From positions 1 to 21,511 of the forward strand of contig CAAGJM010000026.1 of the NCBI GenBank assembly GCA_900770185.1: DNA of 21,511 nt, in the 5' to 3' direction. This DNA is from Clostridia bacterium (GTDB lineage Bacteria; Bacillota; Clostridia; Christensenellales; Borkfalkiaceae). Shown here in pieces: positions 21,411 through 21,511 of the stretch. The first letter of the stretch is position 1; each line of letters begins with the position of its first letter. The position numbers and the translations under genes are program-made. The notes below the pieces were generated by a model, which searched no databases, was not told where the DNA came from, and was given only the letters and a program-made list of their open reading frames with translations.

Positions 21411-21511
21411 AGCCCCTGCCGCCACAAAATGCGCCGTCTTCCCCCTTTAACAAGTGGGCAAAGACAATGTAAAGTCAAGCGCGCTTCCGCAAAGATTCTT
21501 CGTTTCACTCA
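21411..21511. repeat. Family C long repeat unit, third copy (cut by window end)
   Basis: From CCCCTGCCGCCACAAAATGC onwards it matches 8486-8583 almost exactly and stops at the window edge within ...TTCGTTTCACTCA. It lies in direct tandem with the copy at 21137. Confidence 0.88.

Overview
The window looks like a chromosomal segment of a Clostridia-like Bacillota bacterium, probably an uncultured gut-type lineage. The support is a class A-looking RNase P RNA, an FMN riboswitch on a RibU-type riboflavin transporter, a MurF with a membrane-embedded N-terminus, canonical sigma-A promoters with 17-nt spacers, strong Shine-Dalgarno sites and frequent ATGA stop/start overlaps. The taxonomic placement is inference. 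There is no phage, integrase, transposase, CRISPR array or recognisable defence operon.

Layout. Positions 1-347 hold structured repeats, followed by a small single-pass membrane protein gene (minus strand). A DeoC-fold protein without catalytic lysines follows (758-1873). Next come an FMN riboswitch with intrinsic terminator and ribU, then tsaE-tsaB-rimI (t6A tRNA modification and ribosomal acetylation). A linked group of alpha/beta hydrolase, membrane-anchored MurF-like ligase and D-Ala-D-Ala ligase (4292-8028) covers the last cytoplasmic steps of peptidoglycan precursor synthesis. A 700-bp mosaic of palindromic repeats separates it from rnpB. The rest comprises ychF (minus), argS-gph-mscL-unknown (plus), a WYL-domain regulator (minus), murG (minus), galE (plus) and a two-gene ABC exporter operon (minus). 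The right edge is again repeats.

The coding content is mostly housekeeping. The unusual content is intergenic. Two separate families of about 145-165 bp structured elements occur here. Family A has three copies and family B has five. Both conserve loop sequences while their stems change in a compensatory way between copies, which is the signature of a selected structure. Family B also has several GNRA-type tetraloops. A tandem pair of A and a tandem pair of B bracket the WYL regulator gene on either side. A third group (C) is a mosaic of REP-like palindromes around 170-340, 8080-8735 and 21137-21511.

Other regulatory points of interest are a promoter that predicts a leaderless tsaE mRNA, a possible leaderless murG, an alpha/beta hydrolase frame that has no ATG/GTG/TTG at its homology-predicted start, and a terminator-like hairpin that contains the ribosome binding site of ddl.
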